A program made the position numbers and the translations under genes. Below are positions 8,551 to 17,423 of a stretch of DNA of 21,425 bases, piece by piece (position 1 is the stretch's first letter; each line of letters opens with the position of its first letter). This DNA comes from CAZOOK01 sp964581385 (GTDB lineage: Bacteria; Pseudomonadota; Gammaproteobacteria; Nevskiales; Nevskiaceae), in the NCBI GenBank assembly GCA_964581385.1, contig CAZOOK010000056.1, positions 1-21,425 of the forward strand, given 5' to 3'. The notes under the pieces were generated by a model. It saw nothing but the letters and a program-made list of their open reading frames with translations, ran no database searches and was not told the DNA's origin.

Positions 8551-9891
8551 ATGCCAACAGGCGACAAGATCACGAAACGCAAATCCCCCGGTGGCAGCGC
8601 TGCCAGGTCACGGAGCATGCCGAACCCAGCGTCGCTGGCCGCTTTGCCCGACGACGAACTGCTCGAAGTCGTCCAGCGACAGACCTTCCGTTTTTTCTGG
8701 GAAGGCTCACATCCGGTCAGCGGCCTCGCGCCCGATCGGCGCAAAACTCGCGAGAAAGCGGTGGACGATCTGGTTGCCATCGGCGGGTCGGGCTTCGGCA
8801 TCATGGCGATCATCGTTGCAGTCGAGCGTGGATGGGTGACGCGCGAGGCGGCGGTGGATCGTCTCGACAATATGCTCGAACTGTTGATCCGCGCGACCTG
8901 CTATCACGGCGCGTTCCCGCATTTCGTGAACGGGCGTACCGGTGCGACTATTCCGTTCACTCGTAAAGACGATGGCGGCGACCTGGTGGAGACCTCATTT
9001 TTGTTCATGGGATTGTTGTGCGCGCGGGAATATTTTCAGCGCCGGACACTGGACGAAGAATCCCTGCGCAACCGAATTACCTGGATGTGGGAAGAAGTGG
9101 AATGGGACTGGTACACACAAGGTGGGCGTAAGCTGCTCTATTGGCATTGGAGCGCCTGCAACGGCTGGGCAATGGATCATGAGATCCACGGTTGGAACGA
9201 ATGTCTGATCACCTACGTGCTGGCAGCCTCTTCACCGCGCTACGCCATCGATCCGATCGTCTATCACCGCGGCTTCGCCGGCGGGCGTGATTATTTAAAC
9301 GGCAAGTCTTACTACGGTATCAAGATGCCCCTCGGCATGCCGTACGGCGGACCGCTGTTCTTCACCCACTATTCCTTCTGCGGCCTCGACCCGCGTGGCC
9401 TCAAGGACCGCTACGCCGACTACTGGGATTTGAATGTCCGCCATGTGCGCATCAATCACGCGCACTGTGTCGCCAACCCCAACAAGTACAAGGGTTATAG
9501 CGCATCCTGTTGGGGCCTCACTGCCAGCGATGACCGTGCCGGGTACTCGGCGCATGCACCCGACAACGATAACGGGACGATCTCCCCGACCGCGGCGCTA
9601 TCGAGTCTTCCTTATGCGCCGCGCGAAGTGATGCAGGCTCTGCGTTATTTTCTGGAGCACCACGGCGAAAGAATCTGGGGGCGCTACGGTTTCATCGATG
9701 CGTTCTGCGAACAGCAGAATTGGTACGCTGATACCTACCTTGCCATCGATCAGGGGCCTATCATCTTGATGATGGAGAATTACCGCAGCGGTCTGTTGTG
9801 GAAGCTGTTCATGGGCATACCGGAGGTACAGCGCGGCTTACGCAGGCTGGGATTTTCCAGTCCCCACTTGAACAAGGAGATGGATCTTTGA
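8551..9891 (+). CDS. Glycoamylase-like protein (PF10091, GH144-type)
   Basis: A 446-residue (alpha/alpha)6-barrel protein of the PF10091 'glycoamylase' family. Characterised GH144 members of this fold hydrolyse beta-1,2-glucan, and related domains occur in cyclic beta-1,2-glucan synthases. Family-like blocks are QRQTFRFFWEGSHP (42-55), IGGSGFGIMAII (77-88), FPHFVNGRTG (122-131), DLVETSFLFMGLL (144-156), GWNECLITYVLA (214-225), FFTHYSFCGLDPRG (270-283), WGLTASD (321-327) and DQGPIILMMENYR (400-412). The acidic residues of these blocks are the catalytic candidates. I see no signal peptide from this start, which is odd because characterised relatives are usually exported. The stop overlaps the TTG start of the GH15 gene. 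Many databases label such proteins 'glucoamylase'; the neighbouring beta-glucosidase favours a beta-glucan substrate, but this is unproven. Confidence 0.85.
   Translation: MPTGDKITKRKSPGGSAARSRSMPNPASLAALPDDELLEVVQRQTFRFFWEGSHPVSGLAPDRRKTREKAVDDLVAIGGSGFGIMAIIVAVERGWVTREAAVDRLDNMLELLIRATCYHGAFPHFVNGRTGATIPFTRKDDGGDLVETSFLFMGLLCAREYFQRRTLDEESLRNRITWMWEEVEWDWYTQGGRKLLYWHWSACNGWAMDHEIHGWNECLITYVLAASSPRYAIDPIVYHRGFAGGRDYLNGKSYYGIKMPLGMPYGGPLFFTHYSFCGLDPRGLKDRYADYWDLNVRHVRINHAHCVANPNKYKGYSASCWGLTASDDRAGYSAHAPDNDNGTISPTAALSSLPYAPREVMQALRYFLEHHGERIWGRYGFIDAFCEQQNWYADTYLAIDQGPIILMMENYRSGLLWKLFMGIPEVQRGLRRLGFSSPHLNKEMDL
9875..9880 (+). promoter_or_regulatory. Ribosome-binding site for the TTG start of the GH15 gene
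   Basis: AGGAGA, inside the last codons of the preceding gene, ends 7 bases before TTG 9888. It is the strongest such site in this stretch and decides for the TTG start. The in-frame ATG at 9798 is 90 bases further upstream and inside the preceding gene. Confidence 0.7.
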
Positions 9892-11228
9892 GGGAATCAT
9901 TCGGCTCGTGGCTCGATCGAGAATATCGCTACGCCACCACGGCGATGCTCAGAAGCGTATCTCCCGTCGACATCGTCAAGACGAGACCCGGCTTTGGTCA
10001 GACCGTCCGCCCAGTCAAGGGCGCCATCGTCGCTACGCCTGTTCTGGGCGCCTACGATCCGGATCCCGACTATTTCTTTCATTGGTATCGGGACTCGGCG
10101 GTGGTCATCGATGCATTGCGCCTGCTGTTCGCGGAAGGAAGTGTCGGACCGGACGCGCTCACGCACTTCGGGGATTTCGTGCAGTTCAGCCTCTCGCTGC
10201 AAAAGCTCGACGGTCGCACATTGGCCGAGTCACCGTCGTGGCGCGCCAATGTCGCCGCCGATTTCGTCCGGTTCCTGCGCGACGATGCCGAGCTGTCACG
10301 AGTCCGCGACGAAGCGGTAGCCGCTGAAACGCGCGTCAATCCCAACGGCACGATCGACATTTCGAAATGGGCGCGTCCCCAGCACGACGGGCCACCGCTG
10401 CGGGCACTTGCCTTGTTGCGATGGGCGCAGAGCGAATCGCTGGCTCCAAGTATGGATAGCGAAGCCTCGACATTGATTCGCGCCGATCTCGGCTTCACGT
10501 TCCGTCATTGGCGCGAGCCTTCCTTCGACATCTGGGAGGAAGAGCAAGGGCAGCACTACTACACCCTTCGCGTTTCGGCCGCCGCGTTGGATGCAGGCGC
10601 CTCCTGGCTGCAAGCCAGGGGTGATCACCAGCAAGCGCAGGCATACCGCGCGGAAGGAGAAGCCATTCTTCGGATACTCGACGGATTCTGGCTTGCCGAC
10701 GAAGAATATTATCGATCGCGCATTCTGACCTCCGGACGTTCCACCAAGGAACTCGATATTGCCGTAATCCTCGCCGCTATTCATGCGGGAGCACATAACC
10801 CGGAAAGGAACGACGCACACTCCGTTCATGACCCACGCGTGCAGGCCACTCTGACTCGGCTCGAAGCCCTGTTCGATGCGGCCTATCCGATCAATAAAAA
10901 CCGTTCCGCACAAAGTGGGCCCGCCATGGGACGTTACGCGGGTGATGTCTATTACTCCGGCGGTGCCTATTACTTTTCGACCTTGGGTGCCGCCGAGTTC
11001 TGCTTCCGCGCGGCGGTTGGTGCAAAGGACGCGCGAACCTGGATCGAACGCGGGGACGCCTATCTCGCAACCGTGCGCACATTCACGCCGCAGAGTGGCG
11101 AATTATCGGAACAATTCGACCAGCGCACCGGCGCGCAGACCTCTGCGAAGCACCTCGCATGGAGCTATGCCGCTTTCATCTCTTGCGTGACCGCGCGCCG
11201 CGGCGTTGTCGGAAAATCGGGACAATGA
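9888..11228 (+). CDS. GH15 glucoamylase (glucan 1,4-alpha-glucosidase)
   Basis: A 446-residue GH15 exo-acting hydrolase that releases glucose from alpha-glucan ends. Blocks shared with fungal glucoamylases are DPDYFFHWYRDSAVV (59-73, substrate-binding WxRDSA), FDIWEEEQG (213-221) with the general acid E217, the YYSGGAYYFSTLGAAE stretch (355-370), and GELSEQF (404-410) with the general base E408, followed by LAWSYAAF. Both catalytic glutamates are present. There is no starch-binding domain and no signal peptide, so it may act in the cytoplasm on stored or imported glucan. The TTG start overlaps the preceding stop (TTGA), which implies translational coupling. An alpha-glucan enzyme coupled to a probable beta-glucan enzyme is unexpected and leaves the real substrate open. 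Confidence 0.9.
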   Translation: MRESFGSWLDREYRYATTAMLRSVSPVDIVKTRPGFGQTVRPVKGAIVATPVLGAYDPDPDYFFHWYRDSAVVIDALRLLFAEGSVGPDALTHFGDFVQFSLSLQKLDGRTLAESPSWRANVAADFVRFLRDDAELSRVRDEAVAAETRVNPNGTIDISKWARPQHDGPPLRALALLRWAQSESLAPSMDSEASTLIRADLGFTFRHWREPSFDIWEEEQGQHYYTLRVSAAALDAGASWLQARGDHQQAQAYRAEGEAILRILDGFWLADEEYYRSRILTSGRSTKELDIAVILAAIHAGAHNPERNDAHSVHDPRVQATLTRLEALFDAAYPINKNRSAQSGPAMGRYAGDVYYSGGAYYFSTLGAAEFCFRAAVGAKDARTWIERGDAYLATVRTFTPQSGELSEQFDQRTGAQTSAKHLAWSYAAFISCVTARRGVVGKSGQ

Positions 11229-11364
11229 GCAACGGATTGTGGATGCCGGCGCCGGACGGGGTCCCGACCGGTTGAGAGCCTCTGAGGTGAAAGCGCGTCA
11301 GCAGTCTTAGCGGCGATACCTGGATTCATGATGTCGGCAACGAACTATTGAAAGACCAGCAAGG
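11229..11364. other. Gap between GH15 and SbmA-like genes
   Basis: A 136-bp gap between genes in the same direction. An imperfect GC-rich dyad near 11252-11273 (CGGACGGGG/TCCCGACCG with one mismatch) has almost no loop and no T-run, so I do not call it a terminator. Either read-through from the sugar genes or a separate promoter here is possible. Confidence 0.35.
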
Positions 11365-13188
11365 ATGACAGACCAGTCAGAAGACACCCTTGAGGTCGCA
11401 TCGGAGACCGAGGAGGCGGCCCACACCGGACTTGGGCTGCAACTTGGCTTGATGCTGCGAGCTCTTTATACGTCACCGGTCGGCAAAGCGATCCTGTGGC
11501 TCGTGATCGCTATCGTTCTTGTCGTCGCTGTCACGGCGTACGGACAGATTCGCCTCAACAAGTGGAACAAACCTTTCTTTGACGCTCTGTCGCGCCGCGA
11601 CTTCGGTGGCTTCATCGTTCAGCTCGGCGTGTTCTTCCTGATTGCCGGCATTCTTCTCGTCCTCAATGTGACGCAGAAATGGCTGGTGGAAACTTTGAAA
11701 CTCCGACTCCGCGAAGGTCTCGTACAGGACCTTGTCGGTCATTGGCTGAAGCCGCGACGTGCTTTCTGGCTCGCTCATACGGGACCGATGGGCGTCAATC
11801 CGGATCAGCGCATGCACGAAGACGCGCGCAAGCTGTGTGACCTATCGGCTGATCTTGGTGCTGGTCTTCTCCAAGCCTCGATCCTGTTCGTAACCTTCGC
11901 CGGCATACTTTGGGTTCTTTCCAACGATTTCAGCTTCCATATTGTCGATCGTGACTACGCGGTTCCCGGCTTCATGTTGTGGGCAGCCATCCTGTATGCG
12001 GGCATCGGTTCGCTGCTGAGCTACTGGGTGGGGGGAAACCTGATCGGTCGCAATGCGCGGCGCTATGCGCGGGAAGCGGACCTGCGCTTTTCACTGGTGC
12101 GCATCAACGAGCATCTGGACGGCATTTCGCTTGCGGCGGGCGAAGCAGACGAAAAGCGGCGTGTGGACCTCGATCTGGCCGATGTGCTCGCCGCTGCGCG
12201 CCAGCTCGTCACCGGCCTCACCAATCTCACCTGGGTTACCGCGGGCTTCGGCTGGATCACGACGGTGGCGCCGATCCTGGTTGCGGCGCCACTCTACTTT
12301 GCGGGAAAGATTTCCTTCGGCGGACTCATGATGGCCGCCGCCGCCTTCACGCAAGCACAGTCGTCACTGCGTTGGTTCGTGGACAATTTCAGCGTCATCG
12401 CCGATTGGCGCGCGACCCTGCTGCGCGTCGCGAGCTTCCGCCAGGCTCTGACCGCGAGCGACGTATTGCGTGAAGGTGAAAGCCGCATCACCTACGACGA
12501 AGGCGAGCCTGGGACCCTCACGATCGAGAATCTCGAAATCGACTCTCCAGCCGGCCATGACATGCTTCAGGAAAGAAACGTGGTTATGAAGGCAGGCGAG
12601 CGCGTCCTGGTCTTGAGCGCGCCCGGAACCGGGAAAACACAGTTATTCCGGGCACTGGCGGGCTTGTGGCCATGGGGCTCCGGGCGAATCACCAGTCCGA
12701 GAGGTGAGCAAATCCTCTATGTGCCACGTGGCACACCCTATCTGCCCCGCGGCACCCTGCGGGAGGTACTCGCGTACCCGTTGAAGATCGAAGATTTCAG
12801 CGCCGCTGCGTTCGCCCACGCATTGGAGCGCGCCAACCTCGAACGCCTCGAACCGTGGCTCAACGATATTCGCCGCTGGGACCGCGAGTTGAGCCAGGAC
12901 GAGCAGCTGAGTCTCACCTTTGCCCGCATTGTTCTGCAGGCACCGCCGTGGGTGCTGATCGACGATGCGTTCGGCTCTCTGGACGACGACGCTCTCGAGC
13001 GTGTCGTCGACGTTTTAGGCAATGAGCTCAAACACACCAGCGTCATTCATATAGGCCGGGTGGCACAGGGACGCGATCTGATGTTTTCGCGCATCCTGCA
13101 TCTCGTCAAAGCTCCTGGAAAGTCTTCACCCGCCCGCGAAAAGACGGCTGAAGCGCAGTCCCGAAACGATTTAGAAAACCACACATGA
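11365..13188 (+). CDS. SbmA/BacA-like fused ABC transporter with degenerate nucleotide-binding domain
   Basis: A 607-residue inner-membrane protein of the YddA/COG4178 type, where an SbmA/BacA-like membrane domain is fused to an ATPase domain; relatives import peptides, bleomycin or vitamin B12. Membrane segments lie around residues 43-60, 84-101, 166-186, 201-222, 287-311 and 316-332. The NBD (about 385-580) departs from consensus at every key site. The Walker A first glycine is S418 (SAPGTGKT). The Q-loop has R455 (VPR where PQ is usual). The signature reads LSQDEQ (509-514). Walker B ends D533-D534, with Asp for the catalytic Glu. The H-loop reads IGR, with R565 for His. Some of these may be typical of its subfamily. 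The stop overlaps the next start by ATGA. SD-like AAGG directly abuts the ATG, so initiation may be weak. Confidence 0.88.
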   Translation: MTDQSEDTLEVASETEEAAHTGLGLQLGLMLRALYTSPVGKAILWLVIAIVLVVAVTAYGQIRLNKWNKPFFDALSRRDFGGFIVQLGVFFLIAGILLVLNVTQKWLVETLKLRLREGLVQDLVGHWLKPRRAFWLAHTGPMGVNPDQRMHEDARKLCDLSADLGAGLLQASILFVTFAGILWVLSNDFSFHIVDRDYAVPGFMLWAAILYAGIGSLLSYWVGGNLIGRNARRYAREADLRFSLVRINEHLDGISLAAGEADEKRRVDLDLADVLAAARQLVTGLTNLTWVTAGFGWITTVAPILVAAPLYFAGKISFGGLMMAAAAFTQAQSSLRWFVDNFSVIADWRATLLRVASFRQALTASDVLREGESRITYDEGEPGTLTIENLEIDSPAGHDMLQERNVVMKAGERVLVLSAPGTGKTQLFRALAGLWPWGSGRITSPRGEQILYVPRGTPYLPRGTLREVLAYPLKIEDFSAAAFAHALERANLERLEPWLNDIRRWDRELSQDEQLSLTFARIVLQAPPWVLIDDAFGSLDDDALERVVDVLGNELKHTSVIHIGRVAQGRDLMFSRILHLVKAPGKSSPAREKTAEAQSRNDLENHT

Positions 13189-15443
13189 CGAAGATTCTTT
13201 CAGTGAGATGGCTTTGCTTCCTCTTGTGGGTGCTTGCGCTCACACCTTCCTGGGCGGATACGGCGGAGTTCGAATTTCACGCACCTCGCACTGTCACTGA
13301 TGCCGATACTCCCGCGCTCATGCGCGATCTGGCGGAGCGCATCCTGCCCGTGTACGAGGAACAGGATCGCGAGCGCTATCTCGACAATCTGTCCGCGCTG
13401 CAGCTGATGACTGGCGACTACAAAGCGGCGGATGACGCGCGGCAATCGCTCCGGGATCAGCGGCGCAGCGAGAACTTGGACCGGCCGGTTGATCAAGCCA
13501 TGCTATTGGATCTCTATGCACACGCAAGAGCGGTCGAAGCAAGTGGTGGCGTTTCGTTCGCGCAGGCTTTCACGCAAGCGTTTCGAGAGGTGGTCCCGCC
13601 GCTCAACGATCGAGACGCGTACGCAGTCACGTCATGGCTGCGGACCCCGTTGCCCTCGTTGCAGAACGCCCTGCAAAAATCGTTCGATCGATTGCGTGGA
13701 AAATCCAACATCACACTTCCCGAGGCGATCGACCTCATCCGGACGTATCTTTCCTTCGATGCCCACCGCAGCTTCGACTCTCTGGTCGACGCACTCGACA
13801 GCGATGATGATCGGCGACGCTATCTCACCGAAAACAATGTGCTGATCAAGACGCCCGAAGGAGTCAGTATCCATGCTCAACTAATTCGTCCAAAGAGCAG
13901 CCCCGGACCACTCCCCACATTGCTCGAATTTACGATCAACGCGTCTGCGGAGGAGGCCATAGCGAGTGCAGCGCATGGCTACGCCGGTGTCGTCGCGTAC
14001 ACGCGGAAAACGAAAAATGTTTTCGACGGAATCATTCCCTTTGAGTACGACGGCGAAGACGCGCGGGCGGTGATCGACTGGATTGCCAAGCAGCCCTGGA
14101 GCGATGGTCGCATAGGAATGTACGGCGATCGTTACAGTGGCTTCGCGGCCTGGGCCGCCGCAAAGCAGCCGCCGTACGCACTTAAAGCCATTGCCACGTC
14201 GGATGCCATGGCACCGGGCATCGATTTTCCCATGGCAGGCCATGTCTACCGAAATTCCGCGTATCGATGGGCAATACGCAACACGCAAGGAGCCGGTGAA
14301 TCCGGTGACGACGACGATGCGCAATGGCGCTCACTCGACCAAACTTGGTATGCGAGCGGAAAGAGATACCGCGACCTCGATCGCCTGTCCAAAAAGCCGA
14401 GTCGGATCTTCCGCCGCTGGCTCAATCACCCAAGCTACGATCTCTATTGGCGGAAGATGATTCCATACCAGGATCAGTTTGGCGGGATCGATATTCCCGT
14501 ACTGTCAACGACCGGTTATTACGCCGATGGCGAAGTCGGCGCTTTGTACTATTTCACCCAGCACCATCAATACAAACCGGCCGCTAACCATACCCTCGTG
14601 ATCGGCCCTTACGATAAGAACGCGATACACAACAATCCATCGACTGTTCTGGGAGGTTACGCGGTCGATTCGGCGGCCCTCGTCGATCTTCGCGAGCTGC
14701 GCTATCAATGGTTCAACTATATTTTGAAGGGCGGTGCGAAGCCGTCTCTGCTCCAGGACCGCGTTAACTACGAGGTCATGGGCGCGAACGAGTGGCGACA
14801 TGCTCCATCACTCAAAGCCATGGCCAACGGAACCCTAAGGTTTTATCTGGATACGACAAGCTCCGACGACCAGCATCGGCTCGCCAAGCATAAATCCTCG
14901 AACGCCAAACACCTCCTGCAGACGGTGAACCTGGCCGATCGCAGCGACGCCGATTGGTCACCACCGATCGATATCATGGGCAAGAGTCTCCCAAGTTATA
15001 ACGACATGACCTTCGTGAGCGAACCGCTTAAACAGCCGATCGAGGTCACTGGCCTGCTGTCGGGTCGGTTCGATTTCGATACGAACAAGATGGACATGGA
15101 TCTCAATCTTGCTCTGTATGAACTATTGCCCAGCGGCGATTATCTTCAACTGTCCGACCCTGACGAATTCCGCGCGAGCTACGTCCGGGACCCCATTCAT
15201 CGCAATCTCCTCAGAGCGGATGCACACCAGCGTTTTATATTCAGGAGCGAGCACATGACGAGCCGCAAGCTTCAGGCAGGCAGCCGCGTGGTACTGGTAC
15301 TGGGCGTCAACAAGCGGCCGGACCGGGAACTCAACTATGGAGTGGGAAATGACGTGAGTGAAGAGTCCATTGGAGATGCGGGGATTCCAATGAAGATCCA
15401 GTGGTATGGCAGCAGCTATATCGATGTCCCGATTCGAAAATAA
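13185..15443 (+). CDS. Secreted CocE/S15-type hydrolase homologue, probably inactive
   Basis: A 752-residue exported protein of the CocE/NonD (X-Pro dipeptidyl-peptidase, S15) alpha/beta-hydrolase family. A signal peptide (1-24, PSWA before DT) leads to the periplasm or beyond. Residues 25-210 are a helical region, the hydrolase core is about 215-500, and a C-terminal beta-rich domain follows (about 570-752, with LSGRFDFDT). The nucleophile elbow, usually G-x-S-Y-x-G-F, reads GDRYSGF (314-320), so R316 replaces the serine. Near the expected triad histidine (GPYDH in relatives) it reads GPYDKN, with K478. The Asp segment GYYADGE (444-450) is kept. Two of three triad residues therefore seem lost while the gene is intact, which suggests a binding role. 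It is translationally coupled to the SbmA-like gene (ATGA) and overlaps the exporter gene. Confidence 0.85.
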   Translation: MTKILSVRWLCFLLWVLALTPSWADTAEFEFHAPRTVTDADTPALMRDLAERILPVYEEQDRERYLDNLSALQLMTGDYKAADDARQSLRDQRRSENLDRPVDQAMLLDLYAHARAVEASGGVSFAQAFTQAFREVVPPLNDRDAYAVTSWLRTPLPSLQNALQKSFDRLRGKSNITLPEAIDLIRTYLSFDAHRSFDSLVDALDSDDDRRRYLTENNVLIKTPEGVSIHAQLIRPKSSPGPLPTLLEFTINASAEEAIASAAHGYAGVVAYTRKTKNVFDGIIPFEYDGEDARAVIDWIAKQPWSDGRIGMYGDRYSGFAAWAAAKQPPYALKAIATSDAMAPGIDFPMAGHVYRNSAYRWAIRNTQGAGESGDDDDAQWRSLDQTWYASGKRYRDLDRLSKKPSRIFRRWLNHPSYDLYWRKMIPYQDQFGGIDIPVLSTTGYYADGEVGALYYFTQHHQYKPAANHTLVIGPYDKNAIHNNPSTVLGGYAVDSAALVDLRELRYQWFNYILKGGAKPSLLQDRVNYEVMGANEWRHAPSLKAMANGTLRFYLDTTSSDDQHRLAKHKSSNAKHLLQTVNLADRSDADWSPPIDIMGKSLPSYNDMTFVSEPLKQPIEVTGLLSGRFDFDTNKMDMDLNLALYELLPSGDYLQLSDPDEFRASYVRDPIHRNLLRADAHQRFIFRSEHMTSRKLQAGSRVVLVLGVNKRPDRELNYGVGNDVSEESIGDAGIPMKIQWYGSSYIDVPIRK

Positions 15444-17391
15444 CGAGCGGGCAAACAGCGCACGGCGGAATAGTGCCGCGGATTTCCAGCGTGCTCCCGG
15501 GACACCACCACTGCCGAATACACCCTTCCGCTTTATCTGGTACTTCGTCGCCCGCTACCGCAGCCGGTATCTGGCAATGCTGCTGCTGGAAACACTCAAT
15601 GCCAGCTGCGGCATTCTGATTCCCTACGCGATGTCGCGCATTATCAAGGCGGTGACGCGGGCGCATGAGCAGTCGATGGCGCTGGTCGCTACCCTGCACG
15701 GTCCTCTTCTGTTGTTCCTGGGCCTGGCACTCGGCGAGGTGGTGTTCGGGCGGCTTTCCGCTGCAATCCAGATCCGTCTCGGCCCGCGTCAGCGGCAAGC
15801 GGTGACGCGGGCCATCTATCACTACCTTCAGCATCACTCTCATCGCTACCTCAGCAACAATTTCGCGGGCGCCCTCGCCCACCGCATCAGCGAAACCTCG
15901 ATGGGTGTGACGCAGACACTGTGGTCGCTGCTGACCGAATTCTGGCCGACCTTCATCGTGCTCACGCTGTCGGTGGTCCTGCTGTACGGCGCACACCCGC
16001 AACTCGCGGGCATGATGCTGATCTGGGCAGTGGGCTTCGTCGCCATCTCCTATGTCTTGGCGCGGCGCTGCCAGCCGCATGCATTGAAGGCATCCGCTGC
16101 GCGCAGTGAGACCACGGGCGCAGTGGTCGACTCGGTGACGAATCTCACCAGCGCGCGTCTGTTCGCACGACTAGGCTTCGAGCGCGAGCATCTGGACGAA
16201 AGCCTGGTCGAGGAACTCAAGGCGATCCGGCGCTCCAATAGTTATGCCGAACGGGTACGCTGGTTCCAGTTCGGCGCCGCAGCGGTGCTGAAGATCGGCA
16301 CGCTCTACTACGCCCTGCAGCTATGGGGCCGCGGCGCGATCGGTGTTGGGGATTTCGTCATGGCGGTAAGCCTGTCGCTGCTGATCATCAATGAGGCTCG
16401 CAACCTGAGCCGGCGTTTCCTGGAGTTTTTCGAATACATCGGCAATGTCGCCAACGGCGTGCACACCATCATCCGGCCGCATGAACTGGTGGATGCGCCG
16501 GACGCACAGCCGGTGACCATCGAACGTGGTGACATCGAGTTCCGGGACGTGAGCTTCGCTTACGGCGCCGAGACGCGGGTCTTCGAGAATCTGAGCGTGC
16601 GCATTCCGGCCGGGCAGCGCGTGGGGCTGGTCGGCTTCTCCGGCTCGGGCAAATCGACCTTCGTCAGCCTGATCCTGCGCTTGTTCGATCCGCAGACGGG
16701 GCAGATCCTGATCGACGGCGTAGACCTGCGCGCGATGACCCAGGATGCGCTGCACACACAGCTCAGTCTGATCCCGCAGGACCCGAGCCTGTTCCATCGC
16801 ACACTGATGGAGAACATACGCTACGGGCGCGTGGAAGCCGGCGACGCGGAAGTGATCGAAGCGGCAAAACGCGCCCACGCCCACGACTTCATCGCGCAGA
16901 TGAAGGAGGGCTACAACTCGATGGTCGGAGAACGCGGCGTGAAACTCTCCGGCGGCCAACGCCAGCGCATCGCCATCGCCCGCGTCGTGCTCAAAGGAGC
17001 GCCGATCCTGATCCTGGACGAGGCGACCTCCAGCCTGGATTCGATCACGGAGAAGGCGATTCAGGAAACGCTGGATCAGGAGATGCGCAACAAAACCGTA
17101 ATCGTAGTGGCGCACCGGCTCTCCACGATTGCCAATCTGGACCGCATCCTGGTGTTCGACGGCGGCCGCATCATCGAAGATGGCAGCCATACCGAACTGC
17201 TGTTGCTTCGTGGCGCCTACTTCCGGCTGTGGAGCCGGCAGGCAGGCGGTTTCCTGCCGGAGGATCTAACCGGTGAGCGAGTGCACTTGCATCCCGCAGC
17301 GGGAACGGACGCACCGATGCCGGAGAATCGACCGATGGTGATTGTCGAGAATTTATCTGACGCCGGCGTGCCCGATCGGGTCGAGCGCTAA
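15406..17391 (+). CDS. ABC exporter, fused permease and ATPase
   Basis: A 661-residue MsbA-type half-transporter that should work as a homodimer in the inner membrane, exporting a lipid, peptide, glycan or siderophore. The six-helix membrane domain spans about residues 43-345. The ATPase domain is canonical: Walker A GFSGSGKS (410-417), Q-loop IPQDPSLF, signature LSGGQ (514-518), Walker B ILILDE (535-540) and H-loop H570 in AHRLST. This contrasts with the degenerate ATPase two genes upstream. The start is uncertain: ATG 15406 and ATG 15424 both lie inside the end of the previous gene and neither has a good ribosome-binding site, so translational coupling is likely. A tail of about 45 residues follows the ATPase domain. 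The substrate is unknown; NdvA-like beta-1,2-glucan export is one option suggested only by the nearby glycoamylase-like gene. Confidence 0.9.
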   Translation: MAAAISMSRFENNERANSARRNSAADFQRAPGTPPLPNTPFRFIWYFVARYRSRYLAMLLLETLNASCGILIPYAMSRIIKAVTRAHEQSMALVATLHGPLLLFLGLALGEVVFGRLSAAIQIRLGPRQRQAVTRAIYHYLQHHSHRYLSNNFAGALAHRISETSMGVTQTLWSLLTEFWPTFIVLTLSVVLLYGAHPQLAGMMLIWAVGFVAISYVLARRCQPHALKASAARSETTGAVVDSVTNLTSARLFARLGFEREHLDESLVEELKAIRRSNSYAERVRWFQFGAAAVLKIGTLYYALQLWGRGAIGVGDFVMAVSLSLLIINEARNLSRRFLEFFEYIGNVANGVHTIIRPHELVDAPDAQPVTIERGDIEFRDVSFAYGAETRVFENLSVRIPAGQRVGLVGFSGSGKSTFVSLILRLFDPQTGQILIDGVDLRAMTQDALHTQLSLIPQDPSLFHRTLMENIRYGRVEAGDAEVIEAAKRAHAHDFIAQMKEGYNSMVGERGVKLSGGQRQRIAIARVVLKGAPILILDEATSSLDSITEKAIQETLDQEMRNKTVIVVAHRLSTIANLDRILVFDGGRIIEDGSHTELLLLRGAYFRLWSRQAGGFLPEDLTGERVHLHPAAGTDAPMPENRPMVIVENLSDAGVPDRVER

Positions 17392-17423
17392 ATCCGCTGA
17401 GGAAGGCCGCTCAAACACAGACA

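Noticed and set aside
11252..11273. Rho-independent terminator after the GH15 gene
   Set aside because: The dyad contains a mismatch, leaves almost no loop and is not followed by a T-run.
16321..17190. 289-codon open frame opposite the ABC exporter gene (and a 249-codon one at 15331-16080)
   Set aside because: Both are antisense to strongly conserved membrane and ATPase coding sequence and have low-complexity, His/Arg/Gln/Asp-rich translations with no domain.
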